Shown here one piece after another: positions 61,301 through 64,000 of a stretch of 64,000 bases of DNA (the stretch's first letter is position 1; every line of letters starts with the position of its first letter). The DNA is from Cristatella mucedo (taxonomy: Eukaryota; Bryozoa; Phylactolaemata; Cristatellidae). Below the pieces are notes generated by a model. That model worked only from the letters and a program-made list of their open reading frames with translations, was not told the origin of the DNA and ran no database searches. A program made the translations under genes and the position numbers. Location of the stretch: contig WPIO01000006.1 of NCBI GenBank assembly GCA_009760855.2, forward strand, positions 1,160,001-1,224,000, in the 5' to 3' direction.

Positions 61301-63217
61301 ACACAGATCCTTTCAAGCCTATGTGAAGGATCTAGAAAAAGTTGTAGTTATTGATATTCAATTTAAGATCGAATTCTTGAATAGATCGACGCTTTTAATC
61401 CAATCAAAGGTAGCACACCTACACCCACAGTGGGGAGGAGAGACGGAGAAAAGTCGCGTCCCGTGCTGCACTCTACCATGATGCTATGCCTTCGATCCCT
61501 GATAGGAAGGTTATTCAAGCAAACTTCAGAATCTCATTTGCCATGGTTGAGAAAAATAAGTTTAGAGATATGTAGACACCAAGGATATTGACGCATTACT
61601 TGGGTCTCTGCTTCTTAGTGATATCTTTAAGGGGTAAAATAGTGTTTCGTTAGAAGAGCAGTGGTTAAGAAAAACCTAATTTCAGAATTTTGTCATCAAG
61701 TGAAGTCATACAAATGATATGCATTTGAAGATATAAAAACATCTGGCAAGGAGACTTGGACTATGGTAGACCAAAAACATCTTACTCAAAATGCAGATAT
61801 GAAATCAAGCATTGAACTGGATTGCCTTTTTTCGTGAACCATGCTCGTTTCATTCGTGGAAAATTTGTTGTAAGGACTTTAGTCACTGCACCATAATAAT
61901 AATAATAAAATTAATGAAAGGTCAATTGTATAGTTCTATAAGATTAATTAATCTCTGTCCAGACGCTTTTAAACTCACTGCAAGAGGATCAGTACTCAAT
62001 GATTAGTGTCATGCAGAGTATCAGGTATGCAAAAACAAGCAAATATCCTGCTTAGGCCTGCATAATAAAGCTAGCACAAGGAAATTCAGGCCACCGGCTG
62101 TTAAGACTCATGTCTAATAGCGAAAATAATCAAGCATAGGCATGATTGCAAGGCACAACGAAACAAAAAGGCAATCTCACTGCGGGGGGGGGGAGGTATG
62201 TGTAGCTGAATGAAAGAAACGCGTCTTTACACTACGATGATTCATCTGTGCAGCACCCTCAGAAAAAGCTTAATCTCCATCCCGGCTCTTCACATATTCC
62301 ACAGAGCTCGAGCAAAGAATCTCGGTCGTCAAAGGCGAGCACCTGACCCCTGGGCCAATTTAGCTGAGATCTGAAAGATGCAAGGTCAACTTAGCTGGCG
62401 ACCTTACATGGGAGCGAGTTCCAGATTTTTATTGCATACAAACTGAAGGCTGGATCATCGATCATTCCCATTTGGTGCGATTGACGTTGAGGTGACTTGA
62501 TGCAAACGAGCTGGCGGTGTGACATGTCATTCGAAGAGCGTGGGGGACGAAGTGGTTGGTGCATCACATTGCCAGCATTGCCAGTTTTTGCAGGGCCTCA
62601 GATTTGCAGGGTCTCAGAGTTTAACTGTAGTGCAGTAGTTTCTGTATTAGTGGCAACGATATTTATGCGCTAGTACATGACCGAATGCTTTGAAGTTGAA
62701 TAATTTCGAGCCGGTGGTTGACCGAATTCGTTTGCAGGCAGTCTGTTGTTCTTGCAGGGAGTACTCCAGAGCGATTGCCTGCATCGGCTCCACTACCAAT
62801 CGTACCTTTTCACTGCCTTCAGGCCTCAACGTCACAGCACCTTGCCGACTGCTGCCCAACCCTGCAGTGGCCCTTCAGAGCATTATGGATCGGGTGCAAG
62901 CTATGGCACCTACACGCTGCCAATCGGGTGCGTCAGGTGAAGGTCAATCGACTCCCGTTGAGACCGGTTCAGGGGCCAGCGCAGCTGCAGCGAATTCGAC
63001 TTATGGAGCCTGCCAGAGCAGTCTCGGCTTGCCGATTAACTTTGCCAGCGGCGCGAAGTTACTGCAGCTGCCTGGCAAGACAGCAAGCTCTGGGTCCACT
63101 CTGGCAGTGTCGCTCCGCGAGAGCACTCGCTTAATCGCCATTGTTTCGCTGCTTTTGCTAACCTCATCCGAGCAATTTGGCTTTGCAATACTCGGTAACA
63201 TTTGGATGTGCAATTGA
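38939..63217 (+). CDS. Multi-exon cysteine-rich secreted protein, possibly GPI-anchored, possibly GDNF-receptor/GAS1-like
   Basis: Plus-strand exons with consensus splice sites are 38,939-38,976, 40,618-40,744, 42,384-42,511, 54,524-54,902 and a terminal exon 62,738-63,217 with stop. The first four join in perfect phase (1, 2, 1). The fourth leaves in phase 2 but the last enters in phase 0, so at least one exon is missing between them; the signal-peptide exon is also unseen. The product carries more than 20 cysteines in spaced pairs (CLKEC, SCYQAC, SCIPVC, VCCSC) within helical-looking sequence, with NxS/T sites. The last exon ends in a Ser/Gly/Ala-rich stretch and a hydrophobic segment (LIAIVSLLLLTSS), suggesting a GPI signal or membrane anchor. 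ACVDKAARYGFTYSPSYD and QCLASFAEGLGVFSKY recall one motif of GDNF receptor-alpha domains, and VCCSCRE recalls another. That family call is tentative; other disulfide-rich helical families are possible. Confidence 0.6.
39000..40600. other. Intron DNA, nothing recognised
   Basis: A/T-rich sequence between two exons of the cysteine-rich gene. No repeat or exon recognised. Confidence 0.4.
40618..40744 (+). CDS. Cysteine-rich gene, exon with CLKEC motif
   Basis: Acceptor TTTTCTTAAACAG, donor TG|GTAAGT. It encodes CLKECDAQYTMLDKAALATL, continuing to MSCDLTAAADSTCW. The other two frames are stopped. Four cysteines and one NxS site. Confidence 0.65.
40960..41225 (+). mobile_element. LINE 3' end with intact hairpin and (ATT)n
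   Basis: It contains GACAGCATTTAGTGGGTCCC, the GCATGCTGCCACTAACCACA phrase, and hairpin arms AAAGCGCCTAGAGAGAG and TTCTCTGAGGGCGCTTT, ending in ATT units. Confidence 0.85.
41675..41905 (-). mobile_element. LINE 3' end with hairpin and long (ATT)n
   Basis: It is the minus-strand counterpart of the 40.96-kb copy, with about 13 ATT/AAT units at 41,678-41,716. It faces the other copy across about 450 bp, forming an inverted pair. Confidence 0.85.
42384..42511 (+). CDS. Cysteine-rich gene, exon with SCYQAC motif
   Basis: Acceptor GTCTTTCTAG, donor G|GTCAGT. It encodes EINSCYQACVDKAARYGFTY, then SPSYDRNVTENLKQSFCYT. Entry phase 2 and exit phase 1 match the exons on either side. One NxT site. Confidence 0.65.
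42600..44450. other. Intron DNA, no recognised gene
   Basis: No exon with good splice sites. Faint LINE-like phrases may be present but are too worn to place. Confidence 0.35.
44460..44700 (+). mobile_element. LINE 3' tail (worn)
   Basis: AAAGTGCCTAGAAAGAGATT pairs with the following TTCTCTGAGGGCGCT near 44,643-44,685, then ATCTAATGTATTATATTT. The sequence before it is poorly conserved. Confidence 0.6.
45765..45890 (-). mobile_element. tRNA-derived SINE
   Basis: The minus strand has a B box within CCTTGGTTCGAGTCCTAC, then GGTCGATCCGGTATTGACAACTACAAGCGGTGGTGATAGCC, the usual SINE body. Confidence 0.7.
46012..46415. repeat. (CA)n compound microsatellite
   Basis: About 400 bp of CA-rich sequence. 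The first 130 bp are nearly pure; later it alternates CA runs with TTATAC, CAGAC and CATAC interruptions at irregular spacing of a few tens of bases. The Thr-His and Cys-Val frames across it are artefacts. Confidence 0.95.
46430..49745. other. Intron DNA, no recognised gene
   Basis: A/T-rich. Frames at 46,502-46,687 and 46,737-46,976 lack splice context and family resemblance. Nothing else recognised. Confidence 0.4.
49752..50012 (-). repeat. Unclassified dispersed repeat, copy 2
   Basis: Colinear with copy 1 (21,465-21,745). Shared landmarks are CATGTGGGTGTTACGCAGGAG, AGAGTTTTGTATAG, CACTCACAGCCTAAGCGGCT and CAGAGTCAGGAGAGGTAGTG. Confidence 0.85.
50020..51470. other. Intron DNA, no recognised gene
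   Basis: A/T-rich, with no supported exon or repeat. Confidence 0.4.
51480..51612 (+). mobile_element. tRNA-derived SINE with LINE-like tail
   Basis: Head GGGTTAAGGTGATCGCCTTT, a damaged B box, then GAAGCACTCGGATAGAAATT / AAGTTCTCTTTGAGCGC and TATGCAAATAAATAG. Confidence 0.65.
51725..54095 (-). mobile_element. Nearly full-length LINE (L2/CR1-like), decayed, with a SINE insertion
   Basis: Read on the minus strand: endonuclease C-terminal half at 54,081-53,683 (GDFYILFDN, then LVAHVHGPTHIKGHALDHI), linker at 53,329-53,018, RT start at 53,075-52,794 (VVRPLLKKATLDQENLSYYR), RT palm at 52,690-52,190 (FLDLSAAFDTIDHQVLLEHL, catalytic FYADDTQLY), then the 3' UTR, hairpin and ATT units at 51,725-51,750. 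Frames break several times and a SINE interrupts the RT C-terminus at about 52,075-52,180. Non-functional as it stands. Confidence 0.9.
52075..52182 (+). mobile_element. tRNA-derived SINE nested in the minus-strand LINE
   Basis: CCGCAATGGCTCACTAGGTA, then B box TCGTGGGTTCGAATAATG and GGAGGATCCTTTATCGCC. LINE reading resumes on both sides. Confidence 0.75.
54115..54290 (-). mobile_element. LINE 3' tail (worn), abutting the longer LINE
   Basis: The minus strand shows AAAGTACCTAGAAAGTGATT / GTTGTCTGAGGGCGC, a decayed hairpin, preceded by the GTTACCACTAACCATAGTA phrase. Its tail points at the 5' side of the 51.7-54.1 kb LINE. Confidence 0.6.
54524..54902 (+). CDS. Cysteine-rich gene, large exon with ten cysteines
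   Basis: Acceptor GACATTGCAG, donor GA|GTAAGT. It encodes 125 complete codons including SDSCIPVCDMIGGCL, GCSLVTNCFASQRIVQSM and YCETTIYSQCLASFAEGLGV. Third positions from about 54,580 are G/C-rich, in contrast to the A/T-rich surroundings, which supports real coding. Confidence 0.7.
55100..56575 (+). mobile_element. Best preserved LINE (L2/CR1-like) reverse transcriptase, 5'-truncated
   Basis: One frame runs from 55,138 to 56,256, interrupted only by a TAG at 55,498-55,500 just after the catalytic FYADDTQL. RT motifs in order: LLDLSAAFDTIDHKILLERL, LKYGVPQGSVLGPVLFT, FYADD, LNDDKTNLLVMGKPSVIQ, and the C-terminal SRLDFCNSLLTSLP and LVQNFSARLVC regions. The 3' UTR ends in a hairpin with arms AAAGCGCCTAGAGAGAG and TTCTCTGAGGGCGCTTT, then ATT. 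The endonuclease is missing. It lies in an intron of the cysteine-rich gene, in the same orientation. Confidence 0.95.
56535..56880. other. Intron DNA, nothing recognised
   Basis: It starts with the tail of the preserved LINE; the rest shows no exon or repeat that I recognise. Confidence 0.3.
56880..58120 (+). mobile_element. Very decayed LINE fragment
   Basis: Phrases such as AACTCGGGCTTGCTTGGATAAAGACACC, CAACGCCCACTCTTCCGACTC and a collapsed hairpin GGCCTGAATTGAGATTGATC, then ATTATTACT at about 58,110, follow the order of the preserved copy. No usable reading frame. Confidence 0.5.
58120..58880. other. Intron DNA, no recognised gene
   Basis: No exon found that would bridge the phase gap of the cysteine-rich gene. 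An acceptor-like TTTTTTTCAG at about 58,440-58,449 leads to no clear coding sequence. Confidence 0.35.
58880..59585 (+). mobile_element. 5'-truncated decayed LINE 3' end
   Basis: It contains the VVSVAVATSHHFSPTCTGSQS off-frame signature shared with the preserved copy, CCTGCACTGGCTCCCAGTCAAG, the GCATGCTGCTACTAACCAAA phrase and a hairpin AAGTGCCTAGAAAGAGATT / TTCTCTGAGGGCACATTT with ATTATTA. Confidence 0.8.
60540..60920 (+). mobile_element. Decayed LINE C-terminal fragment
   Basis: Matches to the preserved copy occur at CAACAGCTAGGCCTGTTTTC, CTCTCCGACCTGAAACGG and CCTGGAACTCACTTCCGACTGACATGACG. No tail is visible before the next repeat at 60,975. Confidence 0.6.
60975..61265 (+). repeat. Unclassified dispersed repeat, copy 3 (inverted relative to 1 and 2)
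   Basis: It reads GACTCTGCTATGCTTCCCAC, TTTCTCTTTGTTGCGTGAAA, CGGCTACCGAATGCGTACAG and GACTTTGTGGAGTTACAGACGG, the reverse complement of copies 1 and 2 throughout. Confidence 0.85.
61270..62235. other. Intron DNA, no recognised gene
   Basis: Nothing recognised apart from an ATAATAATAATAA run at about 61,892-61,906 and a G run near 62,183. Confidence 0.35.
62238..62395 (-). mobile_element. tRNA-derived SINE with LINE-like tail
   Basis: The minus strand shows GGTGCTCGCCTTTGACGACC, a damaged B box (TCGAGCTCTGTGGAATATG), then GAGCCGGGATGGAGATTAAG and a GAGGGTGC tail. Confidence 0.6.
62738..63217 (+). CDS. Cysteine-rich gene, terminal exon with hydrophobic C-terminus
   Basis: Acceptor TTCGTTTGCAG. 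It encodes AVCCSCREYSRAIACIGSTT, a Ser/Gly/Ala/Thr-rich linker, then SLRESTRLIAIVSLLLLTSS and a stop at 63,215-63,217. Several NxS/T sites. An ATTAAA at 63,641-63,646 may serve as polyadenylation signal. Its link to the upstream exons rests on strand, composition and the cysteine pattern, not on phase. Confidence 0.6.
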   Translation, partial: AVCCSCREYSRAIACIGSTTNRTFSLPSGLNVTAPCRLLPNPAVALQSIMDRVQAMAPTRCQSGASGEGQSTPVETGSGASAAAANSTYGACQSSLGLPINFASGAKLLQLPGKTASSGSTLAVSLRESTRLIAIVSLLLLTSSEQFGFAILGNIWMCN

Positions 63218-63904
63218 TGGACCGAAAAAAGAACTACAAATATACAATTCCATTGTGTGTGGTACTAAAGGCGCGAGGCTTGACATTACACGCTGCATAA
63301 CTGTACTTCACGATAACAACTCATGATTACCGTGGTCTTGCATATTCGCATGAAGCGGAGTGCACTTTAATATAGTTTCTAGCAATACTATTAATTACGT
63401 TAGTTCACCGTATTGGTAGCTTTGAGTAAAGCTAGCTTGCCTTGAATACCGTCAAATAATGTGGGCAAAACCTGCAAAGGCTTCGGTTATACCTGTGCTA
63501 GTATTCTAGATTCTATCTTTTGTCTTTTTCGTGAATGTTAAGGCTGATTTTCAAAGTACAGTTACACCTAGCTAAGCCAGGATACCGTATGACCTTTGAT
63601 GATGTGCTAAGGACTATGAGAACCACGACAAACCACCTTCATTAAAGTGATTGCCTGTCGAACTTTCGATAACATTCCGCTCGTAATGAGATAGTAACAG
63701 TCACCATATAACAGTTGAGCAACTAATGTTCAATAGTTCAAGGGTACGCAAGTTGTCTTTAATTTTGAAAAACCACATAGATCAACCGAACCATAACTTT
63801 TATTTAAAGGCAAAGCCTTCAGCTGTCTTGAACTATTCTAACTCACCTTCTCAAAAAAGGTAAGGGCCAGCTGATTAAACATCCTCAATTATGTAAAGCT
63901 AGAA

Positions 63905-64000
63905 GAGACTTACCGGCTACCACCGCCGCGTGCAGTGGGAAACAAAGATTTGCCCACTGCAGGACTCTTTTTACTTAGCTCATACTTTTGCAGCTCACAG
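63905..64000 (-). mobile_element. SINE body cut by the window end
   Basis: The minus strand reads GAGTCCTGCAGTGGGCAAATC then CCACTGCACGCGGCGGTGGTAGCC, the body that follows the B box in other copies. The tRNA head would lie beyond the right edge. Confidence 0.55.

Overview
This window looks like nuclear DNA of an animal, probably an invertebrate. It has spliced genes with consensus GT-AG introns (44 nt to several kb), decayed L2/CR1-type LINEs, tRNA-derived SINEs, a Helitron remnant and very long GA, GACG and CA microsatellites. I see no operons, ribosome binding sites, CRISPR arrays or rRNA. I cannot name the species or phylum.

Layout. (1) 1-648, minus strand: three phase-compatible exons of an unidentified gene running off the left edge. 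(2) 650-17,290: mostly unannotated DNA, with a CpG-rich promoter-like block at about 8.56-9.62 kb, three long purine microsatellites (7.48, 15.24 and 16.16 kb) and scattered LINE/SINE pieces. (3) 17,291-27,059, minus strand: a five-exon ectonucleotide pyrophosphatase/phosphodiesterase (ENPP) gene. I joined it by splice phase into a 508-residue type I membrane protein with all metal ligands present. Its 7.6-kb last intron holds a Helitron remnant, SINEs and LINE pieces. (4) 27-38.9 kb: transposon-rich DNA with a nearly full-length but decayed LINE at 33.2-35.8 kb, a second at 36.4-37.7 kb, and two short coding-like patches. (5) 38,939-63,217, plus strand: a multi-exon gene for a cysteine-rich secreted protein with a hydrophobic C-terminus, possibly GPI-anchored and possibly a divergent GDNF-receptor/GAS1-like protein. 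Its introns carry most of the remaining LINEs, including the best preserved reverse transcriptase (55.1-56.6 kb).

The genes appear independent of each other. The repeats are related: the LINEs end in a conserved hairpin followed by (ATT)n, and several tRNA-headed SINEs carry a copy of the same tail, as expected if the LINE mobilised the SINE. A separate family of about 270 bp occurs three times and matches nothing I recognise. The most interesting object is the cysteine-rich gene. I found no clearly new multi-gene system.
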